Below are positions 1-8,162 of a DNA stretch of 64,000 bases, piece after piece (positions within the stretch are counted from its first letter, which is position 1; each line of letters begins with the position of its first letter). This DNA comes from Methanoregula sp. Its GTDB lineage: Archaea; Halobacteriota; Methanomicrobia; Methanomicrobiales; Methanospirillaceae. The DNA lies in assembly GCA_026625165.1 (NCBI GenBank), contig CP112999.1:62001-126000 (forward strand). The letters are read 5' to 3'. Position numbers and translations under genes: made by a program. The notes under the pieces are model-generated. The model did not search any database. It was not told the origin of the DNA and worked only from the letters and a program-made list of their open reading frames with translations.

Positions 1-1227
1 CCTGAAATTCTGTGCAGGATTACCCTGCTGATCAGTTACAACTGCCGGAAAAAGATTGCTCATTGGATACTCATCACCCAATTTTTTTGCATGTTCTCTG
101 ACCAACTGAACATTGGGGAGAATGTATTTGTTATCTGTGGCAAGAAAACCGATAATTTCTTCCGGAGTTCTTTGCATGAGATTCTTAGCAAAAGTTCTAC
201 ACCTTCGAACATGATCGCTTAAATCTAAAGATTGTGAAAATTCTTTAAATTCAACCTTATTTTTAATTTGTTGATAGATTTGCCCTAATTCATCAATTTT
301 TTCCGTATCTTTTATCATTCGATAATTTTCAATTGCATCCATACAAAATGACACTGCCACAGCATATTCTTCTTTTTCAAGCCGGCGTCGCATTATTGAT
401 TCGTAAGATTCAGCTACTTTCCGTCGCCAAATTCCACTATTTTTTCCGTAATTTTTCATCTCCCAGCGTTCAGCAAGCTCATATACATTAATCGCTGCAT
501 GGAGATTATCCCTCGAAATCCAAATTCCCGCAACCTCGTCACAGAGTTTATCGAATCCTGCCAGATCTTCTTTTTCAAATATTTTTTTATCTTCCAAGGT
601 CAATGCGAAAAGTTGTGTCCGTAATGAGGGGCAGGAGCTACTTTCGGGATTGTAAGATGTCATTAATCGTTGGAATTCTGTTTTTATATCCTCTGATCGA
701 TAATTGATAACAATCGCCAAGAAATAGGCTTGTTTTAAACAATCGAGAGCTTTTAGACCGAAATGTTCTGTCGGGCAATCTCTATCTTTTTGTTCATAAA
801 TCTTTACAAGAAGAAGGTAATTTTCAATGGCGATTTGAGCATATTTCCCATGTTTTTTCGGGCTGCACCAGAGTATATGAGCATAATTCGCTTTAAGAAC
901 AGGATTTTTTACAGTATCGACACGTTCAATTAAATAGGACCATTGCTTCTCTTCGATTTTTTTTAAATCTGGATATTCAATACATTCACCTTTATCGTTG
1001 TAGGCTTCTGAGAAAGGTTTTGATTTGCCATCGGAGAACATTACAAAGAAAAAGGTTGTTTCCCATTGTGCCTTTTCAGCGTCAATTTCATTTCCTGATG
1101 TTTTTAAAGAATTCACCAACTGATTAAAAAGTTGACCGATAGTAAAGGAAATCGAATAATCCTGTGCATGTTGTTCCAAATGTTCATACAATGAAGTAAG
1201 ATCGGTAAATTCTGTCAATGGAACCAC
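1..1227 (-). CDS. Partial unrecognised protein, possibly DUF7380/DUF4209-like
   Basis: The minus strand is open from about 1227 to the window edge, giving roughly 408 residues of the N-terminal part with the C-terminus outside. A GTG at 1227 and a TTG at 1218 are the possible starts; neither has a clear ribosome binding site. The protein is soluble-looking, helical and rich in Lys, Glu and aromatic residues. A segment with LKANYAHILW followed by IAIENYLLLV resembles the N-terminal repeats of DUF7380/DUF4209 proteins, but I recall this only loosely. The gene is A+T-rich like its neighbours to 3.8 kb and unlike the core genome, which suggests transfer. Its 5' end abuts a decayed hsdS tail. Function unknown. 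Confidence 0.65.
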   Translation of the reverse strand, partial: MVPLTEFTDLTSLYEHLEQHAQDYSISFTIGQLFNQLVNSLKTSGNEIDAEKAQWETTFFFVMFSDGKSKPFSEAYNDKGECIEYPDLKKIEEKQWSYLIERVDTVKNPVLKANYAHILWCSPKKHGKYAQIAIENYLLLVKIYEQKDRDCPTEHFGLKALDCLKQAYFLAIVINYRSEDIKTEFQRLMTSYNPESSSCPSLRTQLFALTLEDKKIFEKEDLAGFDKLCDEVAGIWISRDNLHAAINVYELAERWEMKNYGKNSGIWRRKVAESYESIMRRRLEKEEYAVAVSFCMDAIENYRMIKDTEKIDELGQIYQQIKNKVEFKEFSQSLDLSDHVRRCRTFAKNLMQRTPEEIIGFLATDNKYILPNVQLVREHAKKLGDEYPMSNLFPAVVTDQQGNPAQNFR

Positions 1228-1274
1228 TACTTACCACTTCATTTTCTCTCATCATACTATCAATAGTTGCTTTT

Positions 1275-1418
1275 CCCCCGCTCGCTCTCCAGCATCAGTT
1301 CGCCCGTGTCGTAGAAGAGGTGGAGCGGATACGTGAGCAGCAGGCGGAATCGAAGAAGGAAATTGATACGCTGTTTGAGGGGCTGATGGCGGGGGTGTTT
1401 AGAGGCGATTCGATCTAA
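1275..1418 (+). pseudogene. Relic A of an hsdS 3' end
   Basis: In frame this reads QFARVVEEVERI, then KEIDTLFEGLMAGVFRGD and a stop. That is the usual C-terminal helix and tail of type I restriction specificity subunits (HsdS). The rest of HsdS is absent: upstream is only an unrelated hydrophobic stretch and then the oppositely oriented gene ending the left edge. It is best read as a relic, not a 66-residue gene. Two further copies of the same tail lie at 2326 and 3735. Confidence 0.75.
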
Positions 1419-1433
1419 AAAACGTAGAAAAAT

Positions 1434-2267
1434 TCATTTTATTAATATTCCAGCGATTGTTAAAATTAATGGAATGACGATAATCGTAATTATTGTATAA
1501 AGTGAATCACGTTTCCTTTTTTCAGATTGCCCATAATCTGGACCTGTATTTAGCTCAACACTTGGATATAAATCTGAAATTTTATCAGAAATATAGAATG
1601 CAGGCCCCATTCCCCCTAATAAAGATCCAAATATAAGAATTGGAACAATTGAAATTTTAATGAGGTTTTTTACATTATCGGATATGGTAATATTTTGGAC
1701 AGGTGTGTGGGAGAGATAAAAATAAAAATCCCAGAAAAGAGACGAAACCCCGATAAGGATAATTCCACAAATAAAACTTAATACTATTGTTATTGGAATT
1801 TTATATTCTTTAAAAACACTAGATTGTTTTTGAAAAGAATCAACTGCTTCTTTTAATGAATTAAATAGACCATTAACCTTTACTTTATCTAAACCAGCGA
1901 TATCAAAATAATTGTAGGAGCCACAATACTTTGCATGATTTAAATTCACTGAAATATCTAAATTTGATGAATTAAATTGTATTTCAAATGATGAGATTTT
2001 CTCATCATCTAAAACCGGAATTAAATCTTCAATAGTATTACAACGAATTGTGTTATGCGAATATTGTATTTTATAACGTAAAGATGGTTTTGTTGGATAG
2101 TCGGTTTCACCCTTTGATTCTTTATATTTTTTATAATCAATTTCGTAATCTTTTATAGCGTTATTATAGACTTCTTGAATGATTCTCGATATTTTCTTAA
2201 TTTCTTGGGGATTTACTATGACCCAGCAAACATCGTATCTTTTTGAAAATTTTAAAGGCATATTCAA
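1434..2267 (-). CDS. Unknown membrane protein, three C-terminal TM helices
   Basis: This 277-residue protein has a soluble N-terminal half (about residues 1-150), rich in Lys and Asn, and three predicted membrane helices at about 157-178, 202-225 and 255-276. The family is not recognised. A soluble domain joined to a short membrane anchor is common in defence effectors, but nothing here proves such a role. The gene is very A+T-rich and sits exactly between hsdS relics A and B. ATG codons at 2267 and 2261 are both usable, and no strong ribosome binding site decides between them. Confidence 0.7.
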   Translation of the reverse strand: MNMPLKFSKRYDVCWVIVNPQEIKKISRIIQEVYNNAIKDYEIDYKKYKESKGETDYPTKPSLRYKIQYSHNTIRCNTIEDLIPVLDDEKISSFEIQFNSSNLDISVNLNHAKYCGSYNYFDIAGLDKVKVNGLFNSLKEAVDSFQKQSSVFKEYKIPITIVLSFICGIILIGVSSLFWDFYFYLSHTPVQNITISDNVKNLIKISIVPILIFGSLLGGMGPAFYISDKISDLYPSVELNTGPDYGQSEKRKRDSLYTIITIIVIPLILTIAGILIK

Positions 2268-2325
2268 TCAGCATTCACTATTTTCTAATATTTAATTTGT
2301 TGATTACTACGCTATCATTAATTAA

Positions 2326-2473
2326 TCTCCCTCTCTCTTGCTCATCCGCTAGCAGCAGTTCGCTCGCGTTTTTGAGAGCGTGGAGTGGGTTCGTGGGTGG
2401 CAAGGGTATCAAGGCGGGAGATTGATACACTTTTTGATGGATTGATGGATGGGGTGTTCTCAGGAGAAATAAT
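2326..2473 (+). pseudogene. Relic B of an hsdS 3' end, frameshifted
   Basis: From 2353 one frame reads QQFARVFESVEWVR. From 2418 a second frame reads EIDTLFDGLMDGVFSGEI. Together they match the HsdS C-terminal tail of relic A. The distance between the two blocks is 62 nt against 63 nt in relic A, so a single-base deletion explains the frame change. A stop codon lies just before the first QQ. The piece is non-functional. Confidence 0.75.
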
Positions 2474-2533
2474 GAGTGTTTCCAATTAAATGAAGCAATC
2501 TATTAAGGTTAGAGAAGTATCCATCTGTAACTA

Positions 2534-3733
2534 ATGGAAAGAGCATATATCACAAATATTTCTCAAAGAATTATTCAAAATTGTAATGTCCTTGGTTTTG
2601 AACCAGACGTAGATGAAATTGAAAGAAAATTACAGTGTCTTGTAGAAGATTTTGGTGTACAACCCTCTGAAGCAGAAAAATCAGTCACGGAAGAGCTTAT
2701 TAAAAAACATAAATCTTTACCGAAAAAAGCGAAAATATTGAAAAATTTTTCTGAATATGATTTACATGAACTGGATGATCTACTAAATGTAACCAAATCT
2801 ATCGATATGGATATAAACTGGTTAATGGCAGTGGCATCATTATCTGCTCAAGAAATTGCAATTAAAAGAAAATTGTTTGAGCTAACTGGATCGTATAGTG
2901 AAGGATTGGATTTTCAAAAGACGGTTAATGCTCTGACAGGGGAACTGAAAAAAAGAAAACAGAAAGTTCCCAATATATTAATTATCATCGGGAGATCGTA
3001 CTCACCCATCAGAGCTAAAATATTGCATGACCCCAATGAATGTTTGTGTTCGAAAGAAGAAGCGGACCTTATGGTGAAAAACACGACTCTGCTTCTCAAG
3101 ACTCTTTTTAAACAAAATATACTTCAAACCGATGTCACCGCATTTTTAAAATCAGTCAATAAAGATTCAATCGAATCGAAGATTTTGGAATTTTCAAATT
3201 TTGACAGTTCCCTAAAAAAGCAAATTTTTGAGAATATTTTAGAAAAACTTTCTTTAAGTTATGAAGGTATGAGTAAGTACTCCGACCATTTTATTTTCCT
3301 TAGTCGAGCATTAACTTCTGAACTCGATATTGAGATTCAAAAAGAGTTGTTGAGAACGATTTTATTCAAAAGTCCTTTTCGAAGTAATGTGATTATTAAA
3401 GAGAGAATAATGTCGGCAATTTCTGAATTGACATATCTTGAATCGATCAGAATTGATATTCGGAACAATAAATTGATAGATTCAATCCTTCAGGAATTTG
3501 AAGATAGTAAAAGTTATGCTATTGCCGGAATCAACGCAAAAATTATCGTTGACTTCTTATCTCTATTCGATAATAACCAACTCATCAGAGTAATCGATGC
3601 ATCAATCAAGAATCGACAGATATACGAGTCTGTCAAAGCCCAAGGTTATTTGAAACAAATTATTTTATCATGTGAAGATCGAATTCCTGAAGCGAAAATA
3701 AAAAAGTTAGAGAAATTGATGGATAAAGAATAG
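2534..3733 (+). CDS. Hypothetical helical protein, 399 aa
   Basis: This is a 399-residue, highly charged, probably all-helical soluble protein without signal peptide or membrane helix. I recognise no family. Residues about 10-50 have a pattern of acidic and hydrophobic residues (DEIERKLQ, then DFGVQPSEAEKSV) faintly like the helical N-terminus of some archaeal single-strand DNA-binding proteins, but this is too weak to assign. It is A+T-rich, lies between hsdS relics B and C, and its TAG stop is followed within 2 bp by relic C. It is probably acquired cargo. Confidence 0.7.
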   Translation: MERAYITNISQRIIQNCNVLGFEPDVDEIERKLQCLVEDFGVQPSEAEKSVTEELIKKHKSLPKKAKILKNFSEYDLHELDDLLNVTKSIDMDINWLMAVASLSAQEIAIKRKLFELTGSYSEGLDFQKTVNALTGELKKRKQKVPNILIIIGRSYSPIRAKILHDPNECLCSKEEADLMVKNTTLLLKTLFKQNILQTDVTAFLKSVNKDSIESKILEFSNFDSSLKKQIFENILEKLSLSYEGMSKYSDHFIFLSRALTSELDIEIQKELLRTILFKSPFRSNVIIKERIMSAISELTYLESIRIDIRNNKLIDSILQEFEDSKSYAIAGINAKIIVDFLSLFDNNQLIRVIDASIKNRQIYESVKAQGYLKQIILSCEDRIPEAKIKKLEKLMDKE

Positions 3734-3734
3734 A

Positions 3735-3770
3735 TTTCCGCTCACCCTTCAGCAATAGTACGCCCAAGTT
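3735..3770 (+). pseudogene. Relic C of an hsdS 3' end, short fragment
   Basis: Reads FPLTLQQ, stop, YAQV, aligning codon for codon with FPPLALQHQFARV of relic A. The Gln codon CAG has become TAG. Similarity fades after about 36 bp. It starts immediately after the stop codon of the preceding gene. The match is short, so the call rests mainly on its resemblance to relics A and B. Confidence 0.5.
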
Positions 3771-3835
3771 ATTCATTTATTACTTTCACTCCTCCCACGC
3801 CCTTACCTTGATACCTTTATAATAGAAAACGGAAT

Positions 3836-4510
3836 ATGTTACACAAAGACAGGTTGTCATCTGGTATGAAAACGAAAAAACAGATCAATGCTCTCCTGTA
3901 TGCGATTGAAGAGTATCCGGATATCGGCAGGACCAAGTTGATGAAGTTTGTTTTTTTTGTTGACCTCGTCATGTATAACCGCAGGGGGGAAACGCTCCTT
4001 CAGGACGAATATGTCCGCATGCCTCACGGCCCGGTTCCTCCTTTAGCATACACACTGACCTCGTGTTCAAATGATTTCTTCAATGTAAGACAAGTCCTCG
4101 TCAGTTATCAAAACAACCGGTACCGTGAATACCGTTTCACCCCTTTGAAAAAAGCTGACATGTCGCTGTTCGATCATGAACAGAAAACTATCTTTGCCAA
4201 GGTTCTTGATCTCCTGAAGAAAAATACCGCAGTCGCGATCAGTACACTTACCCACCAGTTGGATCTGTGGAAAACAGTGGAAAACGGATACAAAATTCCT
4301 CTCGATCTCTTCAAACTGGAAGAACGGGAATTGACCGAACAGAAGGCAGAACCAGCCGTAATGAATGAAACTATGTGCGATATAGAATTTGACGATCAGA
4401 TGCAGGTTGCCGGTGTGTATGAAGTGCCGGTTACAGCTCTTTTAAGTGAGCGGTCCCTTGCAAAGGAGTGGCTCAAACCCGAGGAGGACAAAGCTTGGGA
4501 TTATTTGTAA
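3836..4510 (+). CDS. Panacea-domain (DUF4065) antitoxin with VapB-like tail
   Basis: A 224-residue protein. Residues about 10-150 form the Panacea (formerly DUF4065/SocA-like) domain, with KLMKFVFFVDL and a following MPHGPVPP segment typical of the family. Panacea proteins are antitoxins that neutralise many unrelated toxins. The last 16 residues (AKEWLKPEEDKAWDYL) are not part of Panacea: they match the toxin-binding tail of the small antitoxin at 20144-20329. The gene overlaps the downstream MazF-like toxin by 16 bp, so the two are translated together. A second ATG at 3863 (MKTKKQ) could be the real start. Expected role: neutralise the partner toxin. Confidence 0.82.
   Translation: MLHKDRLSSGMKTKKQINALLYAIEEYPDIGRTKLMKFVFFVDLVMYNRRGETLLQDEYVRMPHGPVPPLAYTLTSCSNDFFNVRQVLVSYQNNRYREYRFTPLKKADMSLFDHEQKTIFAKVLDLLKKNTAVAISTLTHQLDLWKTVENGYKIPLDLFKLEERELTEQKAEPAVMNETMCDIEFDDQMQVAGVYEVPVTALLSERSLAKEWLKPEEDKAWDYL
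4481..4487 (+). promoter_or_regulatory. Ribosome binding site of the toxin inside the antitoxin tail
   Basis: GAGGAGG lies 7 nt upstream of TTG 4495 and encodes the Glu-Glu of the antitoxin's PEED motif. The homologous pair at 20144-20173 has the same sequence and the same spacing before its ATG. This supports TTG 4495 over the upstream GTG 4468 as toxin start. Confidence 0.75.
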
Positions 4511-4833
4511 AAGGACAGGTTGTAAAAGTCCTTTTTCCCTTTTCTGATCTCAGTGGTTCCAAAAAAAGACCGGGTTTTGTTGTGGCAAACCTGCATGGGG
4601 ATGATACACTCATCTGCCAGATTACAAGCCAGAATGACGAGCATGATCCCTATGCAATTTCCTTAAACTCCTCGGATTTTGAAGACGGCAGTTTACGATA
4701 TTCGAGTTTCATCCGTCCCAGCAAACTGTTCACAGCAGATTCCACGATTATCTCCGATGTAATTGGGTATGTGAACCAGACAAAAATGGATGAAGTCGAA
4801 CAATCGATTATCCGGATTTTGCAATCGAAATAG
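4495..4833 (+). CDS. MazF/PemK-like endoribonuclease toxin
   Basis: A 112-residue protein beginning at TTG 4495 (LGLFVKGQVV). The start KGxVVxVxFPFSD, then KKRPGFVVA and the central CQITS, are the conserved blocks of the MazF/PemK fold, whose members cleave mRNA in the cytoplasm. It aligns well over its whole length with the toxin at 19827-20159, including KRPxxV, CQITS, FxxGSLR and RPxxLFTADS. It overlaps the Panacea antitoxin by 16 bp. A longer reading from GTG 4468 is possible, but the paralogue and the ribosome binding site favour 4495. Confidence 0.82.
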   Translation: MGLFVKGQVVKVLFPFSDLSGSKKRPGFVVANLHGDDTLICQITSQNDEHDPYAISLNSSDFEDGSLRYSSFIRPSKLFTADSTIISDVIGYVNQTKMDEVEQSIIRILQSK

Positions 4834-5009
4834 GATTCCGCAACACAAGACCTTCAGATTTACCCATTTTTGAACCGTACCTAGTTCTCGCCCCCAGCCC
4901 CAAAACGATCCTGATAGTTTGAATCAGTTCTTTTCGCATCGTTTTTGCTGATCAAATTGATATTACACGCTTTTTAAAAAGGGGTGGAAAAGCAGGATCT
5001 TTTAGAGAT

Positions 5010-5222
5010 CTAATTCTCAAGACAACGGATAAAATCGTCCATCGAATTGAACATCTTCCCTTTTCCGGCAGCAATATTCGCTTGGGCTTTCTTCACCCGC
5101 TTGATAAATTCCGGTTTGATCGCCGATTCGGGAGGGTAGACGTTCTCATTGAACTTCTTATTTGTTCCAGCTGCTGGCTTGTATGTCATTGCACTATTCA
5201 GATCTTGACTCGGCGTGTTCAA
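5010..5222 (-). CDS. Small putative antitoxin-like protein
   Basis: A short gene of 70 residues from ATG 5222, or 59 from ATG 5189 (MTYKPAAG), the likelier start from composition. The C-terminal part (KPEFIKRVKKAQANIAAGKGK, then FNSMDDFIRCLEN) is a charged amphipathic helix like that of small antitoxins in archaeal toxin-antitoxin loci. No toxin gene lies beside it: the next gene downstream on the minus strand is absent and hsdM is divergent. It may be an orphan. Family not recognised with certainty. Confidence 0.5.
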   Translation of the reverse strand: MNTPSQDLNSAMTYKPAAGTNKKFNENVYPPESAIKPEFIKRVKKAQANIAAGKGKMFNSMDDFIRCLEN

Positions 5223-5310
5223 TAGCCTTTTCGTCTAGGTCGTTTCTCTGCGAAAAAACCGATATCCCTTAATCCCCCAATCACCCAACTCCTGTCAGGA
5301 TAGCACAACC

Positions 5311-6819
5311 ATGCGCCTCGCCTCCGAACTCAAATCAAAGATCGACTCCCTCTGGGACAAGTTCTGGAGCGGCGGCCTCTCTAACCCGCTCCAGTCCATC
5401 GAGCAGATGTCCTATCTCATCTTTATGAACCGGCTTGAGGAGATGGATACCTTCGAGCAAAAAAAGGCACAGGCAAACAAACAATCCTACAAATCCATCT
5501 TTGAAGGGCAGGAGGATTGCCGCTGGTCCCACTGGAAACATTACCCGGCAGACAAGATGCTCGTCCATGTCCGGGACTTGGCCTTTCCCTTTATCAAGAA
5601 TATTCATGACGGGGAAAAGACGCTCTTTGCCCAGCACATGAAAGATGCCGTCTTCATGATCCCCAAACCTTCGCTCCTGCAGGAAGCCGTCGCCATCATC
5701 GATGACCTCAAGATATCGGCACAGAACCGGGACACACAGGGCGACATCTATGAATACCTGCTCTCGCAGCTCTCGACCGCAGGGAAGAACGGGCAGTTCC
5801 GTACGCCCCGGCATATCATCCGGATGATGGTTGAGCTCGTGGACCCGGACATCAATGACCGGATCTGCGATCCTGCCTGCGGTACAGCCGGGTTCCTGGT
5901 CAACTCATACGAGCACATCCTCAGGAAATACACAAGCAAAGACAAGATCGAAGAAGATCCCGAAGGAGGATATCATAACCTTCTCGGCGATAAGATCACC
6001 GACCCGAAACACTGGGACAAGCTCTGGACTGACACGTTCTATGGCTATGATTTTGATACTACCATGGTCAGGATCTCGCTGATGAACATGGTGCTCCACG
6101 GGATCAAAGCACCACGGGTCGAGCAGAAAGACACGCTTTCCAAGGGATTCAGGGAATCGGAGTGGTATACCATCGTGCTTGCCAATCCCCCGTTCAAAGG
6201 CAGCATTGACAAGAGCGATATCAACGACGCCCTCACCATCCAGACCACCAAGACCGAACTGCTCTTTGTCGAACGGATGATGCACCTCCTCCAGATTGGC
6301 GGGAAGTGCGGGGTCATCGTGCCGGATGGCGTGCTGTTCGGCAGCTCCAATGCCCATAAGAAACTCAGGCAGATCCTGCTGGAAAAGTGCCAGCTCGAAG
6401 GGATTGTTTCGATGCCATCCGGTGTGTTCAAGCCGTATGCCGGTGTCTCAACCGCAGTCCTGATCTTTACCAAAGGCGGGAACACTGATCGCGTCTGGTT
6501 CTATGACATGGATGCTGACGGGTACTCTCTGGATGACAAACGGACTTTCATTGATGGGAAAGGGGATATCCCGAATATCATCCAGCACTACCGCAACAGA
6601 AAGAAAGAGAATCCCACAGACCGGAAGGATAAATGTTTCTTTGTGCCACTCAGTGAGATCAAGGAAAACGGATACGATCTCTCCATATCCCGGTATAAGG
6701 AAATTGAGTACGAAGAAGTCCAGTACGAGAAGCCGGAAGTAATTATTCAGAAGATTGAGACGCTTGAGAACGAGATACAGAAAGGGTTGAATGATCTCAA
6801 ATCATTGATTAAAAAATAA
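5311..6819 (+). CDS. hsdM: Type I restriction-modification DNA methyltransferase subunit
   Basis: A 502-residue HsdM of normal length. The N-terminal helical domain (about 1-140) includes LWDKFWSGGL and IFMNRLEEMD. The catalytic domain has GQFRTPRHI near residue 160, the S-adenosylmethionine-binding motif DPACGTAGF at about 187-195 and the target-adenine motif NPPF at about 292-295, all intact. It should methylate N6 of adenine, but only with an HsdS subunit to supply sequence specificity. No intact hsdS or hsdR is present here. The next gene downstream is an Xre regulator, and only hsdS tail relics lie upstream. The gene therefore looks orphaned unless its partners are elsewhere. Confidence 0.93.
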   Translation: MRLASELKSKIDSLWDKFWSGGLSNPLQSIEQMSYLIFMNRLEEMDTFEQKKAQANKQSYKSIFEGQEDCRWSHWKHYPADKMLVHVRDLAFPFIKNIHDGEKTLFAQHMKDAVFMIPKPSLLQEAVAIIDDLKISAQNRDTQGDIYEYLLSQLSTAGKNGQFRTPRHIIRMMVELVDPDINDRICDPACGTAGFLVNSYEHILRKYTSKDKIEEDPEGGYHNLLGDKITDPKHWDKLWTDTFYGYDFDTTMVRISLMNMVLHGIKAPRVEQKDTLSKGFRESEWYTIVLANPPFKGSIDKSDINDALTIQTTKTELLFVERMMHLLQIGGKCGVIVPDGVLFGSSNAHKKLRQILLEKCQLEGIVSMPSGVFKPYAGVSTAVLIFTKGGNTDRVWFYDMDADGYSLDDKRTFIDGKGDIPNIIQHYRNRKKENPTDRKDKCFFVPLSEIKENGYDLSISRYKEIEYEEVQYEKPEVIIQKIETLENEIQKGLNDLKSLIKK

Positions 6820-7129
6820 TTAATTTTTCATCCGCTCAATATTGGCAGTTTCCTTAAACTGCTCATGTTAATCAAAACCGATTCACTATATTTATAAACT
6901 TCTGTCAATTATGTTGTAATCAATCATGCCATCTGAATTAACTTACCTGCATACAGACAAACACATATTCATACACATTTTCAGATGAACATGCCGACAT
7001 AGAAACAATACTGGAAAATAAATTTTTTGTGTTCTCCGACAAAATATTTTATATAGAATCAAAGGTTTACTTAAATTGTAGAAATTTCTAAATTTGTAAA
7101 CTTGGAGAGATGAGGCTCTGCGGTGCATT
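6820..7129. other. Intergenic region between hsdM and the Xre gene
   Basis: 310 bp, strongly A+T-rich, without a convincing gene. Its right end holds the promoter and palindrome described separately. A nine-codon reading frame starting at ATG 7110 ends at 7139 and could be a leader peptide, but this is not supported further. Confidence 0.5.
7047..7101 (+). promoter_or_regulatory. Promoter and imperfect operator of the Xre-ImmA gene
   Basis: TTTTATATAG at 7047-7056 is a good archaeal TATA box. It is followed by GTTTAC (7065-7070) and its inverted copy GTAAAC (7096-7101), flanking the palindrome GAAATTTC (7081-7088). The symmetry is imperfect by one to two bases. A dyad at the expected transcription start suits autoregulation by the Xre protein encoded next. 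Confidence 0.5.
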
Positions 7130-8155
7130 ATGTCAATAGGTGAACGTATCAAATCGGCCAGGATTAATGCCGGGTTATCGCAACAGGTGCTTGCCGAAAA
7201 GATGGGACTTTCCAAAATGGCGATCTCAAAATATGAGAACGGGACGGTTACTCCGAATTCAACCGCCCTTATCGGCTTGTCGGATGCTCTCAATGTCAGG
7301 GTGGAGTTCTTCTTCCGTCCGCGAGCCCCCCGGCTCTCAAAACCGGATTACCGTTGCCGGAAAGCTCTGTCGCCAAAGGACGAGACGAAAATCCTCGGCA
7401 AGACCAGCGACTGGCTTGAGCGGTACCTTACTATCGAGCAGATCACCGGCTCGGAAAAGCCACTCACCCTTCCGGATGAAGATCGCTGCCGGGTCTCTTC
7501 GTTGGATGACATCGAGGAAGTGTCGATGAACATCCGGAATGCATGGGATCTCGGCCTTGATCCTATCGAGAACCTGATGGACGTTCTGGAGCAGCATGGG
7601 ATAAAGGTCGGTGTCATTGATGCGCCGGTGAAATTCGATGCTCTCACGATGTGGTATAACAATGTGCGCCCGCTCATCATTGTCAATATGAGGTTCTCCG
7701 GAGACCGCCAGCGTCTTAGCCTTGCGCATGAACTCGGGCATTTGCTCCTGAAGCTTGAAGAAGGCATCGATTCTGAAGAAGCTGCGTTTCATTTTGCCGG
7801 TGCGTTCCTGATTCCAAAACCGATGGCGATCATGGAGCTCGGGCCGAAACGAAAGATGCTGGACTTCCGGGAACTATACGTGATCAAACATAAGTACGGG
7901 ATAAGCATGGGGGCGTTGATTTACCGCGCAAAGAACCTTCACATCATCTCAGATGCGGCAGCAAACCGGCACTGGGTCGAGATGCGGTTGCATAAATGGC
8001 ACAAAACGGAACCGGGTGCACAAATCGAACCGGAGGTCCCGACTCATCTCGAACTCCTCCTGCTCCGGGCCCTGAGTGAACACAAGATATCGGAGTCCAG
8101 GTTTAATGAATTGAGAGACGAACACACTCCGATACTTGCCGTACCATGCCAGTGA
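7130..8155 (+). CDS. Xre-HTH / ImmA-IrrE zinc peptidase regulator (antitoxin)
   Basis: A 341-residue protein. Residues about 4-60 form an Xre/Cro helix-turn-helix (IKSARINAGLSQQVLAEKMGLS region). Residues about 150-260 are an ImmA/IrrE (COG2856, M78) metallopeptidase with the zinc motif HELGH at 200-204. Such Xre-COG2856 fusions are known as antitoxins or as anti-repressors that cleave regulators. Its neighbour is a PIN-domain gene, an arrangement predicted as a toxin-antitoxin system in comparative surveys. The upstream palindrome suggests it represses its own operon. ATG 7130 is chosen because the HTH begins directly after it. Confidence 0.88.
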   Translation: MSIGERIKSARINAGLSQQVLAEKMGLSKMAISKYENGTVTPNSTALIGLSDALNVRVEFFFRPRAPRLSKPDYRCRKALSPKDETKILGKTSDWLERYLTIEQITGSEKPLTLPDEDRCRVSSLDDIEEVSMNIRNAWDLGLDPIENLMDVLEQHGIKVGVIDAPVKFDALTMWYNNVRPLIIVNMRFSGDRQRLSLAHELGHLLLKLEEGIDSEEAAFHFAGAFLIPKPMAIMELGPKRKMLDFRELYVIKHKYGISMGALIYRAKNLHIISDAAANRHWVEMRLHKWHKTEPGAQIEPEVPTHLELLLLRALSEHKISESRFNELRDEHTPILAVPCQ

Positions 8156-8162
8156 TGTAAGA

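Noticed and set aside
1218-1418. A 66-residue gene
   Set aside because: Only its last two thirds match anything, namely an HsdS tail; called a relic instead.
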